38,257 nt of DNA from an uncultured Collinsella sp. (lineage in GTDB: Bacteria; Actinomycetota; Coriobacteriia; Coriobacteriales; Coriobacteriaceae): assembly GCA_902494345.1 (NCBI GenBank), contig CABUSV010000021.1, forward strand, positions 1 through 38,257, in the 5' to 3' direction. Shown here piece after piece: positions 31,797 through 38,257 of the stretch (its first letter is position 1; each line of letters begins with the position of its first letter). The notes below the pieces were generated by a model. That model saw only the letters and a list, made by a program, of their open reading frames with translations. It ran no database searches and was not told the origin of the DNA. Position numbers and translations under genes: made by a program.

Positions 31797-32025
31797 TCGC
31801 ACGATATTGCTCTGGACCGACCGAGTTTCCGCAGCTTGCTCGCCCACAGGGGGCCGGGCGCGGCCAGTGAGATTTATCGCGAGTTCCGCACGAGCCGAAG
31901 AGCACTTAATGTGCTCTTCGTGCGAGCAGGACTGTAGAGCAGGAAATCTCACTGGCCGCGCCCGGCCCCCCTGTGGGCGAGCAAGCGGACGACAAACACA
32001 TCTGTCCAACAATTCGCCCGAAACA
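31797..32025. repeat. Large composite palindrome upstream of ptsH
   Basis: The core arms at about 31834-31875 and 31943-31986 pair over ~42 positions, broken only by one extra C on the right. They contain GGCCGGGCGCGGCCAGTGAG. The centre holds a second hairpin, CGAAGAGCAC-TTAAT-GTGCTCTTCG (31896-31920). Outside the core, the arms remain alignable as imperfect inverted copies out to about 31797 and 32025. No transposase or credible gene lies within it. As RNA it would form a very long hairpin; as DNA it resembles a miniature inverted-repeat element or an extragenic palindrome. Confidence 0.8.
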
Positions 32026-32123
32026 TAATGAAAAACCGTTTGATGTGAGTTAATATAAACAACGTCGTGAATCTGACTCCTGCCACATGCATGACAGGGG
32101 TTAAACACAAAAAGGAGTCAATT

Positions 32124-32387
32124 ATGGTTTCTGAGAAGGCTACCCTCGTTAATCCTCAGGGTCTGCACATGCGTCCGGCTGGTCTGTTCGCCTCCACCAT
32201 GGGCAAGTACGCCTGTGACGTGACGGTCGTCACCCCCGAGAAGGAGGTCAACGGCAAGTCCCCGATGGCCCTCATGGCTGCTGGTATCCCCTGCGGTACC
32301 GAGGTCGAGGTCAAGTGCGACGGCGCCGACGAGGCCGAGGCTCTGGCTGCTGCCATCGAGCTCATCAAGAGCGGTCTTGGCGAGTAG
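32124..32387 (+). CDS. ptsH: Phosphocarrier protein HPr
   Basis: Passes phosphate from Enzyme I to sugar-specific IIA domains; 87 residues. The phospho-His is His15 in GLHMRPAG. Ser46 is present in NGKSPMALM, the site phosphorylated by HPr kinase in Gram-positive bacteria; no hprK is in this window. AAGGAG precedes ATG 32124. Upstream lies a T/A-rich stretch with TTAATATAAAC (32050-32060), possibly a -10 region, but no good -35. It is followed by a terminator-like hairpin before ptsI. Confidence 0.97.
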   Translation: MVSEKATLVNPQGLHMRPAGLFASTMGKYACDVTVVTPEKEVNGKSPMALMAAGIPCGTEVEVKCDGADEAEALAAAIELIKSGLGE

Positions 32388-32432
32388 AACTCAAACGGGT
32401 CGCATGTTGAACAACTAAGTTCATATTTGGGG

Positions 32433-32468
32433 GCGCAGTGACCTGTTCTAAGGTAGCTGCGCTCTTTT
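32433..32468 (+). terminator. Terminator-like hairpin between ptsH and ptsI
   Basis: GCGCAG and ACCT (32433-32444) pair with AGGT and CTGCGC (32451-32462), with a 2x2 internal loop, followed by TCTTTTG. It could end most ptsH transcripts and leave partial read-through into ptsI, giving more HPr than Enzyme I. Confidence 0.65.
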
Positions 32469-32514
32469 GTCATGGATATGGCAAAACGCTTTATCACATG
32501 ACACGGAGAGAGGA

Positions 32515-34224
32515 ATGGGAATGTATCAGGGAGTCAACGCTTCCGAGGGCATCGGTATCGGCACCGTCATGGTCGCCGTCGATCCCGACTTGACGTTTGA
32601 GCCGCACGAGGTTGCCGATTCGGCAGCAGAGAAGGAGCGCTATCAGTCCGCTCTTTCGGTCTTCTGCGAGAAGACCCAGGCTCAGGCCGACCATATGAAG
32701 GAGACGGTGGGCGAGGCCGAGGCCGAGATCATGAGCGGACACATTGTCCTGGCTCAGGACCCGGGCATGACCGACGCCATCAACGCCGCCATTGACGGCG
32801 GTACCTGCGCCGAGCAGGCGCTCATGGACACCTCGACCATGTTCGAGAACATGTTCCTGTCCATGGACGACGAGATGTTCCGTCTGCGCGCGGCCGACAT
32901 CGCCGACATCCGCACCGGTATTCTGGCCGAGCTGCTGGGCAAGGAGGTCGTCGACCTCTCCGTCCTGCCTGAGAACACCGTCGTTGTCGTGCACGACCTC
33001 ACGCCGTCTATGACCGCCACGATCGATAAGGCCCACGTTGCCGGTATCGTCACCGAGACCGGTGGCCGCACGTCGCACTCCGCGATCATTGCGCGCGCCC
33101 TTGAGATCCCGGCTGTCCTTTCGGTTTCCAACAGCTGCACCGCGCTGCGCAACGGTATGACCGTTGTCGTCGACGGAGGCAAGGGTATCGTTGAGGCCGA
33201 TCCCGACGAGGAGACGCTCGCTGCCTACACCGCCAAGGCTGAGGCCTTCGCTGCCGAGAAGGCAGCCCTCGAGGCCTTCCGTGGCAAGCCGTCCGTGACT
33301 GCCGATGGCATCAAGAAGATCATCGCCTGCAACATCGGTAACCCCGATGACGTGCCCAACGCGCTCGATCACGACGCCGAGGCCATCGGTCTGTTCCGCT
33401 CCGAGTTCCTGTTCATGGACTCTGCTGAGCTTCCTTCCGAGGAGGAGCAGTTCAACGCCTACCGTAAGGTCGCCAGCGCGCTCAAGGGTGCTCCGGTCAT
33501 CATCCGCACGCTCGATGTGGGCGGCGACAAGGAGATTCCGTATCTGCACATGGTCAAGGAAGATAACCCCTTCATGGGCTTCCGCGCCGTGCGTTACTGC
33601 CTGGCCAATCCCGACCAGTACAAGGTCCAGCTCCGCGCTCTGCTGCGCGCTAGCGCCTTCGGTGACGTCAAGATCATGATCCCGCTCGTCACCTGCGTCG
33701 AGGAGGTCTTGGCTGTCAAGGAGCTCGTCGAGCAGTGCAAGGCCGAGCTGACCGAAGAGGGTCGCAAGTTCAACGAGAACATCGAGGTCGGCATCATGGT
33801 CGAGACGCCCGCCGCTTCGCTGCTCGCAGATCGTCTTGCCGAGGTTGCCGACTTCTTCTCCATCGGCACTAACGACCTGATCGGCTACACCATGTGCGCC
33901 GACCGTGGTAACGACACCATCTCCAACCTGTACCAGGTTTACTATCCCGCCGTGCTCCGCTCGCTCAAGAACATCATCGAGAGCGGCGTGAAGGCCGGCA
34001 TCATGGTCGGTATGTGCGGCGAGGCCGCTGCCGATTCGCTGCTCGAGCCGCTGCTGATCAGCTGGGGCCTGGAGGAGTTCTCGATGAGCGCTCCTTCGAT
34101 CCTGCGCGCCCGCAAGACCATCAGCCAGTGGACCAAGGCCGAGTGCGACGAGCTCGCCGAGAAGGCACTCGCCTGCAACACCGCCGCCGAGGTCAAGGAA
34201 CTGCTCGAGTCCGCAGCTCGCTAA
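32515..34224 (+). CDS. ptsI: PTS Enzyme I (phosphoenolpyruvate-protein phosphotransferase)
   Basis: Takes phosphate from PEP and gives it to HPr; 569 residues, normal for the family. The phospho-His is His188 in TGGRTSHSAIIAR. The C-terminal PEP-binding barrel has FLFMD, VGIMVETPAA, FFSIGTNDLIGYTM and the catalytic Cys501 in MVGMCGEAA. The N-terminal GVNASEGIGIG is the family start. ATG 32515 and ATG 32521 are both possible; GGAGAG lies before the first. It follows ptsH and precedes the fruK-type genes. Confidence 0.97.
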   Translation: MGMYQGVNASEGIGIGTVMVAVDPDLTFEPHEVADSAAEKERYQSALSVFCEKTQAQADHMKETVGEAEAEIMSGHIVLAQDPGMTDAINAAIDGGTCAEQALMDTSTMFENMFLSMDDEMFRLRAADIADIRTGILAELLGKEVVDLSVLPENTVVVVHDLTPSMTATIDKAHVAGIVTETGGRTSHSAIIARALEIPAVLSVSNSCTALRNGMTVVVDGGKGIVEADPDEETLAAYTAKAEAFAAEKAALEAFRGKPSVTADGIKKIIACNIGNPDDVPNALDHDAEAIGLFRSEFLFMDSAELPSEEEQFNAYRKVASALKGAPVIIRTLDVGGDKEIPYLHMVKEDNPFMGFRAVRYCLANPDQYKVQLRALLRASAFGDVKIMIPLVTCVEEVLAVKELVEQCKAELTEEGRKFNENIEVGIMVETPAASLLADRLAEVADFFSIGTNDLIGYTMCADRGNDTISNLYQVYYPAVLRSLKNIIESGVKAGIMVGMCGEAAADSLLEPLLISWGLEEFSMSAPSILRARKTISQWTKAECDELAEKALACNTAAEVKELLESAAR

Positions 34225-34241
34225 TTTGGTATCAGAGGTAA

Positions 34242-34271
34242 CCGCGTGGTTGGAATGGGCCGGCCACGCGG
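34242..34271 (+). other. Intercistronic hairpin between ptsI and the first fruK
   Basis: CCGCGTGG (34242-34249) pairs perfectly with CCACGCGG (34264-34271); the loop has 14 bases. No T-run follows, so it is probably not a terminator. It may protect the upstream message from exonucleases or bring the two cistrons' expression to different levels. Confidence 0.5.
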
Positions 34272-34298
34272 CCCTCACATATACAGGGGGTACTGTAA

Positions 34299-35231
34299 AT
34301 GTTCTACACGCTAACCGCTAACCCGGCTGTCGACATGACGGTTTCGAGCTCTCCGCTCGAGCCCGACGAGAACGTCCGCACCGGCTCGGCCAGCTACACG
34401 GCTAACGGCAAGGGCCTCGACGTGTCCTTCGCCTTTAAGAAGATGGGCGTCGACACCGTCGCGCTCGGCTTCTTCGCTGGCTTCACGGGCAAGTTCATCG
34501 TCGAGGAGGTCATGAACCTGGGTTGCCTCTGCCGCCCGGTCTGGACCGACGGTATCACGCGCATTAACACCTACGTCAACGATGGCCAGCACGAGTACGG
34601 CATCCTGAACCCGGGTGCTCCTATTACGCCGCAGCACCAGGAGGAGCTCTACAACATTCTGGACACCGCGGGCGATCTCGAGTGCCTGATCGTTTCCGGC
34701 TCCGTGCCTCCCAAAGCTACGCCTGACTTCCTGGCTAAGGTCATGGAGCACGCTCAGGCTCGTGGCGCCGACGTCGTCCTGGACCTGTCCTCCGACAAGC
34801 TCAAGGAGCTCGCTCACAAGAAGCCGCTGCTCATCAAGCCGAACCATCACGAGATGAAGGCCATCTTCGGCGTGCCGGTCGACACCGACGACGAGGTTCG
34901 CGTTGCCATGAAGATGGCTCACGACGCCGGCGTTCAGAACGTGCTGCTCACCCGTGGTAGCCGCGGCGACGCTTACTTCTCCAACGGCGAGGACATCTGG
35001 TACGCCAAGCGTGAGTTCAACATCAAGCTGGTTTCTTCCGTCTGCGCCGGCGACTGCACCCTCGCTGCGTTCCTGCACAAGTGGTACAGGGATCGCGACA
35101 ACGTCGAGGAGGCCATGAAGCTCGCTATGGCCACCGGCGCCAACGTTGCCGAGTCCGTCGGCATCGGCGATTTCGGTCACGTCGACGAGTACAGCAAGCG
35201 TGTTGCTGTCCGCAAGCTCGATCGTCAGTAA
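34299..35231 (+). CDS. fruK: 1-phosphofructokinase family kinase (PfkB fold), first copy
   Basis: PfkB-type sugar kinase of 310 residues, expected to convert fructose-1-phosphate to fructose-1,6-bisphosphate with ATP. The N-terminus MFYTLTANPAVDMTV is the FruK/LacC signature. NGKGLDVSF and GFFAGF bind the sugar phosphate. The catalytic Asp252 is in CAGDCTLAAFL, where most homologues have GAGDS. GGGG stands before ATG 34299 at loose spacing. Tagatose-6-phosphate kinase (LacC type) is a possible alternative activity. It is followed by a strong terminator and a second paralogue of exactly the same length. Confidence 0.88.
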   Translation: MFYTLTANPAVDMTVSSSPLEPDENVRTGSASYTANGKGLDVSFAFKKMGVDTVALGFFAGFTGKFIVEEVMNLGCLCRPVWTDGITRINTYVNDGQHEYGILNPGAPITPQHQEELYNILDTAGDLECLIVSGSVPPKATPDFLAKVMEHAQARGADVVLDLSSDKLKELAHKKPLLIKPNHHEMKAIFGVPVDTDDEVRVAMKMAHDAGVQNVLLTRGSRGDAYFSNGEDIWYAKREFNIKLVSSVCAGDCTLAAFLHKWYRDRDNVEEAMKLAMATGANVAESVGIGDFGHVDEYSKRVAVRKLDRQ

Positions 35232-35259
35232 TCGAAACGCGACATATTCGTGCGCATAC

Positions 35260-35290
35260 GGCGCCCCGGTTTCGGCCGGGGCGCCTTTCT
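35260..35290 (+). terminator. Intrinsic terminator after the first fruK
   Basis: A perfect 10-bp GC-rich stem, GGCGCCCCGG / CCGGGGCGCC (35260-35269 with 35276-35285), a 6-base loop, and TTTCT after it. It separates the two fruK-type genes into different transcripts. Confidence 0.85.
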
Positions 35291-35379
35291 GTTCCGGCAT
35301 GGGGGAGAGGTGCCCTGCCGTACTTCATCGCTTCCACACCGTTCGCCGAGTTGTCCTAGCCTTTTACCGATGCGTGGAA

Positions 35380-35385
35380 TATACT
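35380..35385 (+). promoter_or_regulatory. Possible promoter (-10 box) of the second fruK
   Basis: TATACT at 35380-35385, 34 bases before the start codon. I found no good -35 at normal spacing (TTGTCC at 35351 is 23 bases away). An activator-dependent promoter is possible. Confidence 0.4.
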
Positions 35386-35419
35386 TTCATTAACACGTTG
35401 CTTCGTGAAAGGAACATTC

Positions 35420-36352
35420 ATGATTTACACGCTCACTGCAAATCCCGCCATTGACTACAACATCGCCTGTGACGGTCTTGCTGCCAACACCGTCACGCGT
35501 ACCCGCAACGCCGTCTACACGCCTAACGGCAAGGGCCTCAACGTCTCGTTTACGCTCGACCACTACGGCGTCGATACCACGATCCTGGGCTTCTTCGCCG
35601 GTTTCTCGGGCGAGTTTATCGTTAAGGGCGCCGAGGCCCTGGGCGTGCCCGTCAAGCCCGTGTGGACCGACGGCATCACGCGCGTCAATGTGTTCCTCAA
35701 CGCCGGCCCCGACACCGAGTACAACATGGTCAACGCCGGTGCCGCTATCAACGAGGCCAACGAACAGGAGATGTTTGAGCTCATCGATTCGCTCGATGAC
35801 ATGACCTGCCTGGTCATCAGCGGCTCGCTGCCTCCCAACACTTCCGAGGGCTTCCTGGCCGAGGTCCTGCGCCGCGTCAAGGCTAAGGGGGCCGAGTTCG
35901 TCCTCGACATCTCGAGCCATCAGCTGGCAGACCTCATTGCCATGGAGCCGCTGCTGATCAAGCCCAATGACGACGAGCTGCTCGACATCTTTGGCATTAA
36001 GGTGAGCGGTGGCGACGATGAGTCCGTCAAGGGCGCTATGGCCGAGCTGCATGCCAAGGGCGCCAAGAACGTGCTGTTGACCCTCGGTGGCGCCGGTGCG
36101 TACTTCTCCAACGGCGAGCATATCTGGTTCGCCAACCGCACCTTCGACGTCAAGCTGCTGTCGACGGTGTGTGCCGGCGATTCCTCGCTCGCTGCCTTCC
36201 TGTCCGTGTGGCACGACGCCCCCGAGCGCGTCGAGGATGCCCTCCGTCTGTCGATGGCCACCGGCGCCAACGTGGTCGAGTGCCCCGGTCTGGGCGATTT
36301 TGCCAAGGTGGACGAATATAAGAAGCACATTGAGGTTCGCCAGGTCTGCTAG
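35420..36352 (+). CDS. 1-phosphofructokinase family kinase (PfkB fold), second copy
   Basis: A second PfkB-type kinase, also 310 residues. It starts MIYTLTANPAIDYNIA, with NGKGLNVSF, GFFAGF, PVWTDGITRVN and the catalytic Asp254 in CAGDSSLAAFL. By eye about half of its residues match the first copy, so the duplication is not recent. The specificity-related N-terminal region differs, so it may prefer another sugar phosphate such as tagatose-6-phosphate. GAAAGGA precedes ATG 35420; the longer frame from 35405 (starting MKGTF) is less likely. It has its own likely promoter and a terminator behind it. Confidence 0.88.
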   Translation: MIYTLTANPAIDYNIACDGLAANTVTRTRNAVYTPNGKGLNVSFTLDHYGVDTTILGFFAGFSGEFIVKGAEALGVPVKPVWTDGITRVNVFLNAGPDTEYNMVNAGAAINEANEQEMFELIDSLDDMTCLVISGSLPPNTSEGFLAEVLRRVKAKGAEFVLDISSHQLADLIAMEPLLIKPNDDELLDIFGIKVSGGDDESVKGAMAELHAKGAKNVLLTLGGAGAYFSNGEHIWFANRTFDVKLLSTVCAGDSSLAAFLSVWHDAPERVEDALRLSMATGANVVECPGLGDFAKVDEYKKHIEVRQVC

Positions 36353-36374
36353 CAGCATCGATACGTCGTTGCCG

Positions 36375-36411
36375 AACACCCGCTTTGGATTACCAAGGCG
36401 GGTGTTTTTTT
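36375..36411 (+). terminator. Intrinsic terminator after the second fruK
   Basis: AACACCCGC (36375-36383) pairs with GCGGGTGTT (36398-36406), with further TTGG/CCAA pairing inside, followed by seven T (36405-36411). Confidence 0.92.
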
Positions 36412-36548
36412 GCGCGCTGAACATATGTGGCGTTAAATGTCCCGTTCGTTCGAATCGAGGAAGCAATTGCGTGTGCGCGCTTTCTCGTTTCTTGTTAGAC
36501 TTCTTGAGAACCATCGATTAACGCTCGAAAGTGCAGGAGGCCATAGGC

Positions 36549-37943
36549 ATGTGCAATGTTTCGCTCAACGGTACGCAACCGTCCGATGCCTCCTTGCGCG
36601 TCCTGCGCGCGCTTGAGGCGGTCGGTCTTGAGGCTTGGTACGTGGGCGGTTGGGTGCGCGACGCCCTGATGGGTTGCCCCAGCCACGATGTTGATATGTG
36701 CTGTAGCGGCCTGTGGCAGGAGTCCAAGGCGGCGCTCGAGGCCGCTGGTATCGCGGTCGTGGAGTCGGGCATTAAATTTGGCGGAATCACGGCTATTTCC
36801 GATGGCGAGCGTATCGAGGTCACCACGTACCGTCTGGATGGCTTTTACACCGATGGTCGCCATCCCCAGAGTGTGGAGCGTGCCGCCTCGCTCGAGGACG
36901 ATCTGGCGCGCCGCGACTTTACCGTCAACGCCATGGCCTGGCATCCCGAGCGCGGGCTTGTCGACCGCTACGACGGCCAGGGTGACTTGGAGCGCAAGCT
37001 GATTCGCGCTGTCGGCGATCCTAAGCGTCGCTTTAACGAGGACGCCCTGCGCATGTTGCGTGCGGTGCGCTTTGCCTGCCGCCTGGACTTTATGATTGAG
37101 CCCGAGACTAAGCGCGCGCTTGCCGAGTGCGCGCCGCTGCTCGACGCCGTGGCGCGCGAGCGTGTGGGTATTGAGCTTGAGGGCATTCTTTCGACCGGTC
37201 ATGGGGGAGACGCGATGCTGCGCTACCCCGAGCTCATCTGTGCCTCTGTGCCTGAGCTGGCGGCGGGTCGCGGCTTTGATCAGCGAAGTGTCTATCATGC
37301 GTTTAACGTTTACGAGCATATCGCCCGTGTGCTGACGGTGGCAGGGGAGCTTGCGCTGTGCGACGGCGTCGCGCCCTCGTCGAGCCTTATGTGGGCGGCG
37401 TTTTTGCACGATGTGTCCAAGCCCGAGTGTTTCACGGTCGATCACGCCGGCAGCGGACACTTCTACGGTCATCCCGAGCTCGGCGCCAAGAAAGCGCGCG
37501 TCATTATGGATCGCCTGGCGCTCTCGCACGACCTGGTGCGCGACGTGTGCCTGCTCATCAAATATCACGACAAGCCGCTGCGCCCCGAGCGCTCCTGCCT
37601 GCTCAATATGATGCGCGCGCTTTCGGGCGAGGGCGTCGACACGCCGCGTTTGATGGACGAGCTCATGGATCTTAAGCGTGCCGACACGCTCGGCAAGGCC
37701 CCGTCGTGCTTCTATTACGTTGAGACGATTGAGGAGATGCGCGCGATGGCGCACAAGCTGCTGAAGGCGGGGGAGCCCTATACGCTCAAGATGCTCGCCA
37801 TCAACGGCGGCGACCTGATCCGTGCCGGAGTCGAGCCCGGGCCGGAACTGGGGCAGCTACTCAACTCCGCCCTCGACGCCGTGATCGAAGACAACATCCC
37901 CAACGATTGCGAAGCCCTCCTGGCCCATCTCAACCTGAGGTAG
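36549..37943 (+). CDS. cca: CCA tRNA nucleotidyltransferase with HD domain
   Basis: Adds or repairs the 3' CCA of tRNAs; 464 residues. The polymerase head shows YVGGWVRDALMG (31-42) and the metal-binding Asp47 and Asp49 in HDVDMC, then RRDFTVNAMAW and RRFNEDALRMLRAVRFACRL. The C-terminal part contains an HD-type segment (FLHDVSKPECF, then YGHPELGAKKA), as in many bacterial class II enzymes. AGGAGG stands 8 bases before ATG 36549; GTG 36531 is a less likely start. It lies just upstream of two tRNA-Glu genes, both of which would carry an encoded CCA, so its main role here is probably repair or other tRNAs. Confidence 0.94.
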   Translation: MCNVSLNGTQPSDASLRVLRALEAVGLEAWYVGGWVRDALMGCPSHDVDMCCSGLWQESKAALEAAGIAVVESGIKFGGITAISDGERIEVTTYRLDGFYTDGRHPQSVERAASLEDDLARRDFTVNAMAWHPERGLVDRYDGQGDLERKLIRAVGDPKRRFNEDALRMLRAVRFACRLDFMIEPETKRALAECAPLLDAVARERVGIELEGILSTGHGGDAMLRYPELICASVPELAAGRGFDQRSVYHAFNVYEHIARVLTVAGELALCDGVAPSSSLMWAAFLHDVSKPECFTVDHAGSGHFYGHPELGAKKARVIMDRLALSHDLVRDVCLLIKYHDKPLRPERSCLLNMMRALSGEGVDTPRLMDELMDLKRADTLGKAPSCFYYVETIEEMRAMAHKLLKAGEPYTLKMLAINGGDLIRAGVEPGPELGQLLNSALDAVIEDNIPNDCEALLAHLNLR

Positions 37944-38030
37944 TTAATTTGGGGCGGGGCTTTTTGCTACCCAGTTTACCTGCGTGTTCCATAACCTGTC
38001 GACAATTTTTCGGCAATTTGGAATTTCTTC

Positions 38031-38059
38031 TTGCGCTGTCGTTTTTTGTCCCGTAATAT
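38031..38059 (+). promoter_or_regulatory. Probable promoter of the tRNA-Glu genes
   Basis: TTGCGC at 38031-38036 and TAATAT at 38054-38059, with ideal 17-base spacing. Transcription would begin about 25 bases before the first tRNA. The 37944-38030 gap after cca shows no clear terminator. Confidence 0.65.
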
Positions 38060-38093
38060 ATTTCCTCGCAGCACGGCAGTGCAGATGTCATGT

Positions 38094-38170
38094 GGCCCGT
38101 TCGTCTAGCGGTTTAGGACGCCGCCCTCTCAAGGCGGAGATCACCAGTTCGAATCTGGTACGGGCTACCA
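38094..38170 (+). tRNA. tRNA-Glu (anticodon CUC)
   Basis: A complete cloverleaf. The acceptor stem GGCCCGT pairs with ACGGGCT (one G-U pair at position 1:72). The anticodon arm CCGCC-CTCTCAA-GGCGG gives CUC, reading GAG. The T-arm is ACCAG-TTCGAAT-CTGGT. The 3' CCA is encoded (38168-38170). A second copy with the same sequence follows after a 22-base spacer. Confidence 0.96.
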
Positions 38171-38192
38171 CTTCTTTTCTGCTGAGGCTTAT

Positions 38193-38257
38193 GGCCCGTT
38201 CGTCTAGCGGTTTAGGACGCCGCCCTCTCAAGGCGGAGATCACCAGTTCGAATCTGG
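38193..38257 (+). tRNA. tRNA-Glu (CUC), second copy, cut by window end
   Basis: The first 65 bases are identical to the tRNA at 38094-38170, through most of the T-arm; the acceptor 3' half lies beyond the window. It is probably co-transcribed with the first copy. The 22-base spacer has no gene or promoter. Confidence 0.94.

Noticed and set aside
31807..32028. Open frames on both strands through the large palindrome
   Set aside because: Both strands give similar GRARPVRF strings because the DNA is palindromic; no ribosome binding site and no protein character.
32494..34278. A 594-codon open frame antisense to ptsI
   Set aside because: The plus-strand Enzyme I is unmistakable; the antisense frame has no motif or start signal.
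1..38257. CRISPR array, prophage, insertion sequence or defence island
   Set aside because: No regular direct repeats with spacers, no transposase, integrase, restriction or toxin-antitoxin gene was seen; nearly all genes are core housekeeping or sugar-uptake genes.

Overview
The window looks like a chromosomal segment from a member of the Coriobacteriia (Actinobacteria), most likely Collinsella or a close relative. The evidence is high GC content, dense operons, actinobacterial gene orders (aroK-aroB-pepP-efp-nusB; xseB-tlyA-nadK-recN), a T-box-controlled ileS, and a fermentative set of fructose PTS genes. The genus is inferred from remembered family features, not from a search. Nearly all of the window is core, vertically inherited sequence. 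The exception is the first ~620 bases: an AT-rich gene start and a gene-poor stretch with three hairpins followed by T-tracts on the minus strand.

Layout. 1-1754: edge fragment of an S51/peptidase E-like gene, noncoding hairpin region, and a GldA/YbdH-type metal-dependent dehydrogenase (minus strand). 1900-5042: T-box leader and ileS. 5307-8297: lspA and rluD (1-nt overlap), then a membrane GT2 glycosyltransferase with its own promoter and terminator. 8379-11491: stand-alone prepilin-peptidase-like protein, dgt-type HD hydrolase, rarA. 11592-14751: stress-sigma cluster (DUF948-like protein, RsbW-like protein without a recognisable ATP site, SigB/F-type sigma factor, AI-2E-type membrane protein), followed by a convergent small membrane protein. 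15192-21868: alaS, ruvX, mltG, yqeG, aroK and an eroded aroB homologue. 22001-28385: pepP, then efp, gls24-like, nusB, xseB, tlyA, nadK and recN, mostly overlapping or a few bases apart.

28445-36352 is a fructose-uptake region: a divergent MurR/RpiR-type regulator, a one-chain fructose PTS permease (order IIB-IIC-IIA), HPr, Enzyme I and two tandem 1-phosphofructokinase paralogues. Enzyme I and HPr pass phosphate from PEP to FruA, which imports fructose as fructose-1-phosphate; the FruK-type kinases would convert it to fructose-1,6-bisphosphate. Between fruA and ptsH lies ~480 bp of noncoding DNA with a perfect 25-bp inverted repeat and a much larger palindrome. The window ends with the CCA-adding enzyme and two identical tandem tRNA-Glu(CUC) genes, the second cut by the window edge.

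Most unusual points: an AroB homologue without its metal and catalytic residues; an RsbW-like protein without ATP-binding boxes next to its sigma factor; two large palindromes in the PTS region; symmetric operator-like sites between rpiR and fruA; a diverged but structurally clear T-box. I saw no phage, insertion sequence, CRISPR array or defence island.
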